Positions 1 to 9,951 of a stretch of DNA of 64,000 nucleotides are shown here, in pieces. Both the position numbers and the translations under genes were made by a program. The notes beneath the pieces were generated by a model. The model ran no database searches. It had not been told where the DNA came from and saw only the letters and a program-made list of their open reading frames with translations. Numbering within the stretch: position 1 is the first letter of the stretch; each line of letters opens with the position of its first letter. This stretch comes from Drosophila persimilis (lineage: Eukaryota; Arthropoda; Insecta; Diptera; Drosophilidae). Location: assembly GCF_003286085.1 (NCBI RefSeq), contig NW_020825324.1:2046001-2110000 (forward strand), in the 5' to 3' direction.

Positions 1-303
1 CGGGACGATGAACAGGCCGTGGCCCAGGGCAAGGTTGTTGCTGTCGGCCCCCATGAACAGATCCACATTGAGCAGCGGCAGCGGCACGATCTCCATGAGG
101 GCGTTGGTGGCGTCGTTGGCCTTGGTGGTGTTCTCATCGCCTGACACGGTGGCCACCAGGCCCAGCAGTCCATGGCAAAAGCCGACCACACAGGCCGTGA
201 ACGCGTACGGATGCTCCTGGGGCCCGATCTGGTAGAATCCAAATCCAGTGGCGCCGCACAGCAGGAGGTTCATCACACCAGTCACAGCGCTGTTGTCCGA
301 CAT
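1..303 (-). CDS. small multi-pass membrane protein, N-terminal part (runs off the window)
   Basis: The first 101 codons of a minus-strand gene, beginning MSDNSAVTGVMNLLLCGATG, are open to the edge of the window. Two hydrophobic stretches, around residues 8-24 and 33-53, look like membrane helices. A short polar loop rich in N, T and D follows, then a second hydrophobic part near residues 70-101. I do not recognise the family by name; the even, conserved-looking composition and the lack of any stop support a real gene. The start is the first ATG after a region with stops. It lies head to head with the MARCH5 homologue about 1.2 kb away. Any intron or C-terminus lies outside the window. Confidence 0.7.
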   Translation of the reverse strand, partial: MSDNSAVTGVMNLLLCGATGFGFYQIGPQEHPYAFTACVVGFCHGLLGLVATVSGDENTTKANDATNALMEIVPLPLLNVDLFMGADSNNLALGHGLFIVP

Positions 304-1292
304 CTTTGCCCGCGTTTGGTTATTCAATCGATGATTTGCTATTTGGGAAATCGACTTAGCCTTCGGGATCGCTAGATGATTGGGTGGCTGATGGCTTACC
401 CAACTGCTCTGCCGATTGGCTCTCTCAGGGGCGGCTTGATCCGCTGCTGTGCCCAACTTCTGTCCTGATCTTGTGAATTGCAATCTCAGCTCTTTGTTTA
501 AGCAGATGATGGGGGCTTACCTTTCTGCTATCTGCTTGCTGCTTGCTGCTTGCTAAATTGTTGTATCTCTTTGGCCTGCTCGTGCTCAACGAACCCCAAA
601 AGCAAGGACCGTAGGAAAATATAAATGTTGAATCGAAAAAATTTGATTTTATGACACCTCAGTTTTACTGGAGAATCTGTCGACCGAAACGTTGAACGAG
701 CTGTGCTGCTATGCCTGACTCCTGTGGCTTTGCTGCCAGAATGAAAAGAATTTGTCGAAGGCAAAGTCAAGGCCTGCTGGCATTGGATAAGAAGGGACTC
801 TACTCTACGTATGCTATTCCCAAAGAGGCTTGCCACTTATTGGCAGTTGTACTTGTACATCATTAATTTTCAATACAGCTATTAGTGGCTCTATCAAAAC
901 CCATTCATTATCAATTGTTGCAAATATTGACATAAAATCTTTGTGATTTATGGAAAGTTCATTGCTTAAGTTTGGTGGAGAGAAAGAGAGTTTGTCGTGG
1001 CGATAGTCCGGTGCAAGCTATTTTATTTGAACATAAAAGGTCTTACTAATAGGTCGCTAGCCAGTCGATAAGAAAACGAAATCCAATCAAGCAGGCGTTA
1101 CGATAAACGCCATGTATTCGAGTAAGCGCCAGCTCTAGCTTGGGCTTTCATTTATCGATTTGCCGTCGTGGAGTTCGTCGTGCTATAAATTTTGGAAAAA
1201 CAATTCGTTTGGAAATTCACACCGATATACATAGAAATAATATTGAGCAGAGTGTTGCCTTGAACGGATTAAAATAAATCTCTACGTCGGAG
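304..1292. promoter_or_regulatory. divergent intergenic promoter region with 5' exon of the MARCH5 gene
   Basis: This stretch separates two divergent genes and has no convincing coding frame. A DRE-like TATCGAT lies at about 1153-1159, and TCGATAAG occurs near 1064; DREF sites of this kind mark housekeeping promoters in flies. The last part, up to the donor AG|GTTAGT at 1293, is probably the non-coding first exon of the plus-strand gene. Confidence 0.5.
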
Positions 1293-1481
1293 GTTAGTAC
1301 TCGGTTGTGTATTCATTCTGGTCGATCTATCACTGCCATACACGTACTCTGCCGTATACGGTCAATATATTCGAGAGTCCTAGACCCAGGAATCAGAAAT
1401 ACTCGATTAACTCTTTTTTTTTTGTTTGCTTTCAGCGGCTCTGTTTCGAATTTGCAGGCTTTGGTACTTAGTTGTGGTGTA

Positions 1482-2687
1482 ATGGAGGACTTTCCAGCTG
1501 AGATGATGTCCGCTGGCGACGGGCAGGGCGACGCCACCTCGCAGGGGTCTTCGCCCAGCTCCGGAGACAATTCGGGGCAACTTTCGCAGCACCATTCGGA
1601 GGGGCCCGAGAACCAGGACGAAGATCGCACGTGCTGGATATGCTTTGCCAGCGAGGGAGAAAACCGCCGCGCCCTGTGGGTGCAGCCGTGCCAGTGCCGC
1701 GGCACTACAAAGTGGGTGCACCAGAGCTGCCTCTACCGCTGGATCGACGAGAAGCAGAAGGGCAACATCCGGCGCATTGTCGTCTGCCAGCAGTGTCTGA
1801 CGGAGTACCTGATAATCTTCCCACCGATGGCCCGCCTGGCCTCGGTCCTCGACTTCGCCGAGCGCATGGTCCGCCGCACCAGTCCCTATTTGGTGGCGAC
1901 CATTTTCTTCGGCTCCATCTACTGGTCGGCCATCACATTTGGCGCCATCACTGTGGTCCAGGTCATGGGCAATCAGCGCGGGTTCGTGCTCATCGAGAAC
2001 GCGAACACGCTCGCTCTAGCCACCGGTCTGCCCCTGATTCCCATGGCCCTGGTCGTCTCGCGACTCATACGCTGGGAGGACGCCACGCTGAACTTCATAC
2101 GCAGGCGCCGCAACATATTTCGCAAGCTGCCGCTCCTGAGCTGGTGCTACGGCAGCATTCCCGAGTCCGAGGACGAACTGGCCGTTGCGGACAATTCTTC
2201 GGCCGTCCCATTCAACATGGAGCCCCTGTACATTGCGAGGGTCTGCGCCGGCGCTCTTGTGCTGCCCACCTTCGCCACCATCGTCGGAGGCATCTTCTTC
2301 AGGAGTGTGGACGACTCCCTGCACCGCAACCTGCTCGGCGGTGCCACCTACATTGCGGTCAAAGGCCTCCTCAACATCTATCTCCGACAGAAACTCTACT
2401 TGCGCCGTCGCCGTCGTATCATATACGACTACACCGAAGAGAATCTTCGCCTCTACGGGGGCAACCAGCCCGATGGAACGGCGGCACAGCCTGGAGCCGG
2501 ACAACTTCGCCATGATGCCGGCGTTGAGTACGATTTTAGCACCGATTCATATGAAACTGACGACTCCGATGTAGACGATGGTTCAGATCATTCGATTGAC
2601 AGCGACTCCGAATCGAACGTGGAGTACTATCGCCTAGTTTTTCAAGGCTCGTGGAGTTCATCATGGCCATTACTCCGTCAGATTTAG
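1482..2687 (+). CDS. March5: MARCH5-type RING-CH E3 ubiquitin ligase of the mitochondrial outer membrane
   Basis: The 401-residue product starts MEDFPAEMMSAGDG and carries a RING-CH finger at about residues 51-105: C51-x2-C54, a C-x-C pair, an H and C in WVHQSCLYRW, and C102-x2-C105. Several hydrophobic membrane segments follow (around 125-150, 170-190, 250-275, 285-305), and the tail is acidic and rich in D and S. That order is typical of MARCH5, which ubiquitinates outer-membrane proteins controlling mitochondrial dynamics and quality. The frame is open upstream of 1482, but a polypyrimidine acceptor (TTTGCTTTCAG) ends at 1435 and pairs with a donor at 1293, so the upstream part is most likely intron and 5' UTR. 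The coding sequence is one exon. The fly homologue is CG9855 as I recall it. Confidence 0.9.
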   Translation: MEDFPAEMMSAGDGQGDATSQGSSPSSGDNSGQLSQHHSEGPENQDEDRTCWICFASEGENRRALWVQPCQCRGTTKWVHQSCLYRWIDEKQKGNIRRIVVCQQCLTEYLIIFPPMARLASVLDFAERMVRRTSPYLVATIFFGSIYWSAITFGAITVVQVMGNQRGFVLIENANTLALATGLPLIPMALVVSRLIRWEDATLNFIRRRRNIFRKLPLLSWCYGSIPESEDELAVADNSSAVPFNMEPLYIARVCAGALVLPTFATIVGGIFFRSVDDSLHRNLLGGATYIAVKGLLNIYLRQKLYLRRRRRIIYDYTEENLRLYGGNQPDGTAAQPGAGQLRHDAGVEYDFSTDSYETDDSDVDDGSDHSIDSDSESNVEYYRLVFQGSWSSSWPLLRQI

Positions 2688-3535
2688 AAGCGAAGCGAAA
2701 GTAGAAACATTTTCATATAATGGGAGGGGGGGGGGGGGAGGCGGGGGGCTGGGGTATCTAAATTTGTATTCATCGCAGTAAATCGTTCCTTATTCTTCAC
2801 TTAATTATTTATGTATGCTCTTATGTGACTTAAGGGTCTTGTGCAACACTTCTATAAGAACAAGAGCCATGAAATTAAAGAGACCCGATATCACGAATCT
2901 TTGGGGCTATTGGAAGAGGGGAAGAAGGGTGCGTGACTGTCCTCCGATCTCTAAAACGATGACATGAAAAGTTTCCGTACGCCTTAGTCGGAGCTAGTGG
3001 CAAAAGCTTTTCGCGGTGCCTGAAAGTAGACCCTACGTTTTCGTGCTGCCGCCATGGCGGCCCCGCAACGTCTTCGCATCTATCTTGATATCTTACTAAC
3101 AACCAACTCATCGCCAAGTGTATTCCAAATATGCGTATTAGCATATATATTACTTTGAATATAAGCAGTAACGTTTAGAAATCAATCGGCTAAGATTGCA
3201 GAAAGCTATGCTCGGCAGTGGCTTACAAGTTCGAGCTTAAAAGCCTCCACTCGGCAGTGTCCCATCAGCGAGCTTCTGCCATGCAGCGCATGCCTTGCGC
3301 GTTTTTTAAATTTTGAGTTTGCTGCTGTTATAAAAATGGAAGGCTGACGTTTGTTGAGTGACCACTCGAGTCGTCTCTTCAGCACTATATGAACATACAT
3401 ATGCGTAAACGATTAAAAAATGCTTAATTTAATACAATTATTTTTGTCCTGATATAGTAGTATATCGATATAGTATAGCACTCCATAAAGTATAACCAAC
3501 GCTGTCTTTTGCAGGTGGCACGTCTCGAGGTCCTG
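2688..3535. other. 3' flank of MARCH5 and intergenic DNA
   Basis: The stretch begins with a G-rich run (2721-2753, including thirteen consecutive G), then AT-rich sequence suited to a 3' UTR. Short open frames between 2875 and 3400 look random in composition and I see no gene. Confidence 0.5.
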
Positions 3536-3748
3536 TTAGTCACACTGCAAATCGTACAAGTTGCAGTCGTCAGAGTCCGCATGGAGGAGGACATAGAACT
3601 CATAGTACAAAAGTGATACGAGGATGCAGACAATGATCCAGAATGACACGCGACCCACGGTCCAGATTGGATCAGGCTTAGGTGCCTTTTCATCGATCTG
3701 AGGAGACTTTCCAGTCCACCGGCGCATCGTTGCCCGATTCTTGCCCAT
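3536..3748 (-). CDS. 70-residue single-pass membrane protein
   Basis: A compact frame begins MGKNRATMRRWTGK and has a basic N-terminus, a proline- and lysine-rich linker, one strong hydrophobic helix (about residues 32-53, FWIIVCILVSLLYYEFYVLL) and an acidic, cysteine-bearing tail ending CNLYDLQCD. The basic-helix-acidic layout would place the N-terminus in the cytosol, or in the matrix if mitochondrial. I do not recognise the family. A biased composition with a single clean transmembrane segment makes chance unlikely, but there is no second line of evidence. No intron is needed. Confidence 0.55.
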   Translation of the reverse strand: MGKNRATMRRWTGKSPQIDEKAPKPDPIWTVGRVSFWIIVCILVSLLYYEFYVLLHADSDDCNLYDLQCD

Positions 3749-4250
3749 TGTACCTGAAGCTTGACTTCCTATAACTCTTCCTACGGAATTTGCAGCCAGC
3801 CGAAAACTATAATTGAGTATATTTTCTCAGGCAACTTGATAGGGTCTAAGAATAAAAAAATGTATGTTGAAGTCAGTCATGGCTTTTAAGCTTATACAAA
3901 GGCTACAAAATGCGTTCTTTGTGAATGTATTACAAGTGGATATTGGACTGTGGGTATTCGATGGGGCATGTATGTTATACGAACGAGTTTACGAAGCTTA
4001 GGAATTTTGTGTTCGACCCCTTTGTGGTTAAGCGAATCTGAAGATATTTCTGACATGCAAAATATAGCTATGATTGTCAAAGGAATTTTTGAGATCTCTG
4101 CATATATATCTCGTTTGTTCATCCGATTTCAGATTTTGGAATACGGTAAACATTGTGTTTGCCGTATGCCCAAGTAACAGTTCTATTTCTGAGTCAAAAT
4201 CAGTTTATTTCACATTCATTTCAATGTCAAAACTACACACATCATTATTC
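3749..4250. other. intergenic, AT-rich, no gene seen
   Basis: Upstream of the 70-residue gene the sequence is AT-rich with short open frames on both strands that show no domain, helix pattern or splice structure I can support. Confidence 0.4.
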
Positions 4251-4479
4251 TAAGTTCAGCTAAAACAACAAACAAAATTTTTCGATAGGAAACGGGTTAA
4301 AAAATACAATATTTGTGATTGGGTTTGGGACTTTGTGTTGGGCCCTCCTGGTGGCAAAGGGCCTGCTGCACTGGAGGCTTCTTCGATGTGGGCTTAGGCG
4401 TGGTCGCAGGCACTGGTACTGCCTTGACTGGAGTCTAAGCCGAAGTCGATACCGGACTCGTAGTGACGGAGTCCTGTGC

Positions 4480-4935
4480 AACTGTTTCTGGTCGTTTGGG
4501 CCAGAGAACTGACAATGGACACGACGAAATATAAGACCATTTCCATCACAAACTTCATCACAGCGAGGCCACCAGGCCCCGATGCTCAGTGATAAAGATG
4601 ACGGCCTTGCTGATCAGCTCCAAAGAATGTACTGAATGCCACACGGAAATGGTCGTAGCTGAAGCTTTCCAGTTCGAAAAAGGAACTCGGAATGTTTGCA
4701 TGGGGCGGGATGCCAAAGATGCTCTCCAACACGTGCTCCAGAAACAGCTTGCTCTTGACTGCTGGCAAGAGATCTTCCATATCTTCTTGGCGTTCAAACC
4801 CTGCATCGTCGGGATCATAGCCGGAGAGTCGGGCCATGAAGTAACGCATCATCCGTGCCTATGATGTCATCTGGATATGTATGTCCATCGGAAGCAGCCC
4901 CAGGATGGTGTTCGAGAGCCCGTCGTTGGGGGCGT
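4480..4935 (-). pseudogene. relic of an unidentified protein gene
   Basis: Read on the minus strand, the stretch gives protein-like sequence in pieces: LQYAPNDGLSNTILGLLPMD near 4925-4866, then an in-frame TAG at about 4863-4861. A well-formed 88-residue frame follows (4852-4586) with acidic helical sequence such as DDAGFERQEDMEDLLPAVKS and FGIPPHANIPSSFFE. Near 4610 continuity appears to shift by a frame to ELISKAVIFITEHRGL. A hydrophobic frame with MKFVMEMVLYFVVSIVSS follows at 4560-4500. I do not recognise the family. The stop and the frame change suggest a decayed gene copy. A plus-strand GT-AG-like pair (4942 to about 5003) could instead belong to a transcript on the other strand. Confidence 0.35.
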
Positions 4936-6030
4936 ATTGAAGGTAAGTGAAGGAAATGCCACTTTATGATGCACTCTGCACTCATCCGTTCAATCTTTCA
5001 CAGGTCCTGCAGAGGCCACAGAGTACTTCATCCGGTTTACCTATGAGTCACATTTTAGGATATAACTTGCCACTATTCCATATTCGGATGTCTCCATTCG
5101 AGGAATCTCATTTCCGAGCTCCTTTTGAGTGTGGAGACGTCCTTGGGCAGCCTCATGGATGGCAGGGCATCAGCAGCAGCTGTTGTTAAGATACAAGTAC
5201 AGAATCGACGCCTCCTTCTGACGATGACTCTACTCGACTTCCTAAGAGTGGGTAGATCTGTGAAACAGAACAATTCAAAGAGGACTCTCGATTCATATCA
5301 TGGGAGTCATTGCTGTGATGCTTCTGAATGAGCAGCAATTTGTTGCAGGTCTCTCAGTTTCAGTTTGGTGCAGTATGGTGGAAAACGCTGGAAGGACTGG
5401 AGCATTATTGTTGGACGATGCTGGACTAGTCGTGAATAATTCACATAATATACAATATGTTTAGCATACACTTTAGTTTTCGATAATATATCATATATAT
5501 TTTTTAAGATACTCTTAGTATGTTCCAAGCATTGGTTTCCGCTAAGTTCATTCTTCAAATGTTATCATAAATTGTGGGTTCTTTGCAAATTAGAGTAAAT
5601 GTACGCGAATTCCCTTGCCTATCCTTTTGTTTGAAACGACGTGAACGGACTGGACCATCAAGGATTCCGAAGCCAGCAGCAGAGTTATCATTGGACACAA
5701 TGTGTTCAAGGGATTATAGTCCGAGAAGTCCTAAATTTCCGTTTGGGTGTTGCCGGATCGATACTGCATCCACGTTCACATGCATTGCGCCAGCAGGTGC
5801 ATAGATTACCGACATCGTCTTCAATCCCGCACCATGCCTTACCCCATTGCCTTTGACCGGGTAAGTTTTCCTTTTTTTCTCCTCCTATATTCATGTTATT
5901 CATTTATTATCTTTTCTTGGTTCTTCTTTTTTTATTACCTCCAGCTCTATTGACCGAGACCCTCTCTGGCCACAAACTGCTATGGATCGATTCTCTTCTC
6001 TTACCACGCCAGATAAATTTATTAAGTTAT
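4936..6030. other. intergenic with weak exon-like pieces
   Basis: No complete gene is visible. On the plus strand a short frame (MPYPIAFDR) near 5834-5862 runs into GTAAGTTTTC, and a TTTTAGCAG acceptor lies near 6073, so a small spliced transcript is possible. It would enter the left arm of the inverted repeat that follows. Confidence 0.3.
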
Positions 6031-6559
6031 TATTTACTCATTTACTTTATTAAACTCTTCCTTTCATTTTAGCAGGTTGCCCCTTGCGGTGTTCAAGTGA
6101 GTGATCAGAGTGCCCACTGAGACCGAAATGCCGACCATCGTTTACCAGGAGCTCTCCCCTTCTGGCCAACCGGTTCATATGAGCGAGTGTGCGTTCAATG
6201 ACGGCGCCTGACCGGCTGACATCGCCAACTACCCGCCAACTTTTGCGCAAGGGGCCACGATGACAGAATCGTATCCCAGCAGGACATAAGCGCACCCCTT
6301 GAATGATCAGAACCTAGCAAGCTATCGTCATCCTTCGACCTGGCCTTCGAGATCATGGACTATGGCGACCAAGAGAGGGGCCACTAGGGCTACTAGATTC
6401 TAGATAGATATCTTTGTTCATTTAGATAGTAGATGCAAATGTTTGCCACTTGTTTATTTATACTAAGCTAAGTTTTGATGAATAAAAATATTGAACAATC
6501 ATTCTTTCTGTATCCTGTATGGGGGAAACGATCCCGATTACAAAAAGGCGTACCACGCT

Positions 6560-7195
6560 CAGATCGGTTCACAAATAGCGGAGAAAACTGCATATTTTTG
6601 ATTGGGAAAAATGTCCTTGATCCTTGACAAGGACTCCATCAAATCAGGGACATTTTTTCGGTAAAGGAAGGCATCGGGCGCCCAAATTGGCCCACAAATA
6701 GCCGAAAAACTAAATATGTATGGTTGTGTTTATTGGAGTCCTTAACAAAGGATCAAGAATATTTTTCTGATCACGGAGGGCCATGGCTCGCCCCGATCGG
6801 GCTACAGGTAAGAGAGAAAACAAGCTATATGAATGTATGTCTTGAGAAAATATCCTTGATCCTTGGTCCTTGATAAGAACTCCATCAAATCAGGGACATT
6901 TTTACAATCACAGGAAGCCATCGCTCGTCCCGATTGGGTCGAGAAAACAAAATATGTGTGGTTGTGTTTGTTAGAGTCCTTACCAAAGGATCAAGGACAT
7001 TTTTGAGAACGTGGGAGGGGGGGGGGGGGGTGGGACACAGTACGGGACACACAAGATACATATGTATATAGGTCTGGGGAAAATATCCTTGATCCTTGGT
7101 ATTTGATAAGGAATGCATTGGATCAAGGAAGCTATTACGAACACAGGAAACCGTCGCACCGGCTATGTCGGGCCACAAATAACGGAGAAAACAAC
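6560..7195. repeat. degenerate internal tandem repeat (about 130-160 bp units)
   Basis: Phrases such as TCCTTGATCCTTG, ATCAAATCAGGGACATTTTT and CACAAATA(A/G)CGGAGAAAAC recur four to five times here, and about twice in reverse complement at 7590-7800. This sits inside the inverted repeat and explains most of the arm-length difference. A run of twelve or more G lies at about 7015-7030. Confidence 0.6.
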
Positions 7196-8044
7196 AACAA
7201 CAACAACAACCCTCAATCTGCAAACGCTCAAATGGGGAAAAAAGAGAATTTCGAAACTGGGATACCAGGCGATCAGAAAACAGAAGAAGGTCGCTGTTTT
7301 TTTTTTTAATTTTTTTAGTTATATTTTAAGGAAAAACAATGCAAATCATAAATAATAGTTTTCGTTTTTAGCCATTTCAGCGGCCAAAGAAAATATGAGA
7401 AACCATTGCATACTTTTGGGGGCAAAACGGAAAAATATAATTTACAAAAAACTAGCGACCTACTGCTGATTTCTGTTCGCCTGGTATCCCAGTTTCAAAA
7501 GTCTCGATTTTTGCCGTTTGAGCGGCCGCAGATTGAGAATTGTTGTTGTACAACAACAGAAAATGTTTGTACAAAAATTGACAACAAAAACGTTTGTTGT
7601 TTTCTCCGTTATTTGTGGCCCGATTGGGAACTGCGACGGCTTCCTATGTTCGGAAAAGCATCCTTGATCTTATGCATTCCTTATTAAGCACCAAGGATCA
7701 AGGACATTTCCTCCAGGCATATGTATCTTGTTTTCTCCCGTATTTGTGGCCCGATGCCATGGCCTGCTGTGATCAGAAAAGCTTCTTGGTCCTTCGGTAA
7801 GGACACCTTTTTGTAATCTGGATTGTTTCCCCCATACAGGACACAGCAAGGATGATTTTTGAATAGTTTTATTTATCAAAACTTAGCTTAGAATAAATAA
7901 ATAAACAAGGAGACATTTCTATCTACTATCTTAATAAATAGACTCGTATATCCTTAAACAACGATATCTATCTACAGTCCAGTAGCCAGCGTAGCTTCTC
8001 TCTAGGTTGCCATAGTCAAAGTCCTTGTTATCGACGGCCTTTAA

Positions 8045-8215
8045 GGTTCGAATCTTGCAAGGTGTGCGCTTCTATACTGCAAGGATACGATTCTACATTC
8101 CGCGATGTCACCCGGTCAGGCACCTGGAGTGGACTTCCGTCATCGAGCTCAAGCTCGCGCATATGAACCGGAAGACCAGAAGGGGGGCGACCTGCTAAAA
8201 CGGAAGGAAGAGTTA
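8045..8215 (-). pseudogene. short exon-like open frame in the right arm of the inverted repeat
   Basis: After an acceptor-like TTTTAGCAGG, the minus strand stays open for about 54 codons, including GLPVHMRELELDDGSPLQVP, and ends at a stop in AAAGGCCGTCGATAA near 8043. The left-arm copy keeps the matching start but closes early after about a dozen codons. I do not recognise the product; one copy is broken, and whether the other is translated is unknown. Confidence 0.3.
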
Positions 8216-8430
8216 AATAAATTAAAGGAATAAATAAAAACTTAAGAAGAAGAAATAAGATGAATACAGATGAAGGATAACATGGACCTACATGAGTAAT
8301 TTTTAATTTATTATAAGTATTATTTTCCGTCGTTTAACCACTAACCATTAAGTGAATAGATGTGCCAGCTCATACAGCGAACACGTCTCACATCGAACAC
8401 AGAAACCTGGATCCTTCGGCTGTGGCGTAC

Positions 8431-9560
8431 ATCATTGAATTTGCCAAAAATCGGCCTCATTTTCGAAGTTGAGATTTTGATGCCGTTCGACAGTCTGTAT
8501 CCTCGCGATCCTGGGACAGTTGGTCCTTCACCGATCTGGCCCTATTTGTCTAAAATATAGCCTTCTGAAGATGTAGATTTGCATATCTTTGAAATACTGG
8601 TTTTTTCTGTAAGCTATATCTCGGATAAGGAGTGGCCGATCCGGGCGAGGCATGTCTTTTCGTGATCGCGAGAGTCCTGCAAACCGACTGCCATCAGAAA
8701 AGAGGACATCACTGTTCTCACGACTTTCGCAAAAAATCATGATGGTTATCATTGAATTTGCCAAAAATCGGCCTCATTTTCGAAGTCGAGATTTTGATGC
8801 CGGTCGACAGTCTGGATCCTCGCGATCCTGGGACAGTTTGTCCTTCGTCGATCTGGCCCTATTTGTCTAAAATATAGCCTTCTGAAGATTTAGATTTGCA
8901 TATCTTTGAAATACTGGTTTTTTCTGTAAGCTATATCTCGGATAAGGAGTGGCCGATCCGGGCGAGGCATGTCTTTTCGTGATCGCGAGAGTCCTGCAAA
9001 CCGACTGCCATCAGAAAAGAGGACATCACTGTTCTCACGATTTTCGCAAAAAATCATGATGGTTACATCATTAAAATTGCCAAAAATCGGCCTCATTTTC
9101 GAAGTCGAGATTTTGATGCCGTTCGACAGTCTGGATCCTCGCGATCCTGGGACAGTTGGTCCTTCACCGATCTGGCCCTATTTGTCTGAGAAAAAGCCTT
9201 CTGAAGATGTAGATTTGCATATCTTTGAAATACTGGTTTTTTCTGTAAGCTATATCTCGGATAAGCAGTGGCCGATCCGGGCGAGGCATGTCTTTTCGTG
9301 ATCGCGAGAGTCCTGCCAATCGACTGCCATCAGAAAAAGGGACATCACTTTTTTCACGATTTTCGCAAAAAATCATGATGGTTACATCATTAAAATTGCC
9401 AAAAATCGGCCTCATTTTCGAAGTCGAGATTTTGATGCCGTTCGACAGTCTGGATCCTCGCGATCCTGGGACAGTTGGTCCTTCACCGATCTGGCCCTAT
9501 TTGTCTGAGATATAGCCTTCCGAAGGTTTGGATTTGCATATCTTTGAAATACTGGTTGTT
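8431..9560. repeat. tandem array with a 317-319 bp period, about 3.6 copies
   Basis: The phrase ATCATT(G/A)AA(A/T)TTGCCAAAAATC starts at 8431, 8748, 9067 and 9386, giving periods of 317, 319 and 319 bp. Copies are nearly identical, with scattered substitutions. Each unit contains GATCCTCGCGATCCTGGGAC, CGGATAAG(G/C)AGTGGCCGATCC and AAAAAATCATGATGGTTA. The array is satellite-like in build, and no monomer has a conserved frame across boundaries because the period is not a multiple of three. Confidence 0.9.
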
Positions 9561-9951
9561 TCCAAACGCTGTTTCAGCTGAAACAAATTATCATTGGCAA
9601 AAAGCAGAATAAAGAAGGAGAAATAATCGGTTTTGAGTTATGGTTTTATTCGATATCTCTTTGATTCACATATGGATAGATTTTGTTTTCGTTTGGGTTC
9701 CTCTCCGTTCCGTTCCGTTCCGTTCCGTTCCGATCTGTTCCGTTCCGTTCTTCCGCTACTCAGTTTTCAGTTTCTGCTCAAACTGATCTCAAATATCACA
9801 ACTGTTAATAATAAGCGACAAACAAAATGCGCACAAAAAAATCATTCCGATATACATAGATACAAAAAAAAAGACACTTCATTACACTAGAGATACAAAT
9901 ATTGATTCTGCTCGGGTGAAAAGGGGGGGAAAGGGGGTTATGGTTTGACTC
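9561..9951 (-). other. 3' UTR and downstream flank of the GRXCR-like gene
   Basis: Beyond the stop at 9952 on the minus strand there is about 300 bp of AT-rich sequence. TTTATT at about 9646 reads AATAAA on the minus strand and is a likely polyadenylation signal. A (GTTCC)n tract is embedded at 9703-9752. Confidence 0.5.
9703..9752. repeat. (GTTCC)n microsatellite
   Basis: About ten units of CGTTC/GTTCC are interrupted once by GATCT. Confidence 0.9.

Larger units (their letters stand above)
6035..8250. repeat. imperfect inverted repeat of about 2.2 kb
   Basis: The left arm (about 6035-7300) matches the reverse complement of the right arm (about 7465-8250) around a short centre near 7300-7465. 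Paired landmarks include TTTTAGCAGGT near 6071 against 8206, CGGTTCATATG near 6171 against 8168, TCCTGTATGGGGGAAAC near 6513 against 7836, and GAAACTGGGATACCAGGCGA near 7252 against 7480. The arms have diverged and differ in length, mainly because the left arm carries more copies of an internal degenerate repeat. The duplicated content includes a short exon-like frame with GLPVHM or GQPVHM, longer in the right arm. Tandem duplication by inversion, or a gene family arranged as a palindrome, are both possible. Confidence 0.8.

Noticed and set aside
1305-1481. N-terminal extension of the MARCH5 frame
   Set aside because: A strong acceptor at 1435 and donor at 1293 show that most of it is intron; the RING-CH proteins start near the ATG at 1482.
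8652-9515. Overlapping 66-110 codon frames across the tandem array
   Set aside because: They repeat with the monomer and break at the 319-bp period; there is no sign of coding constraint.
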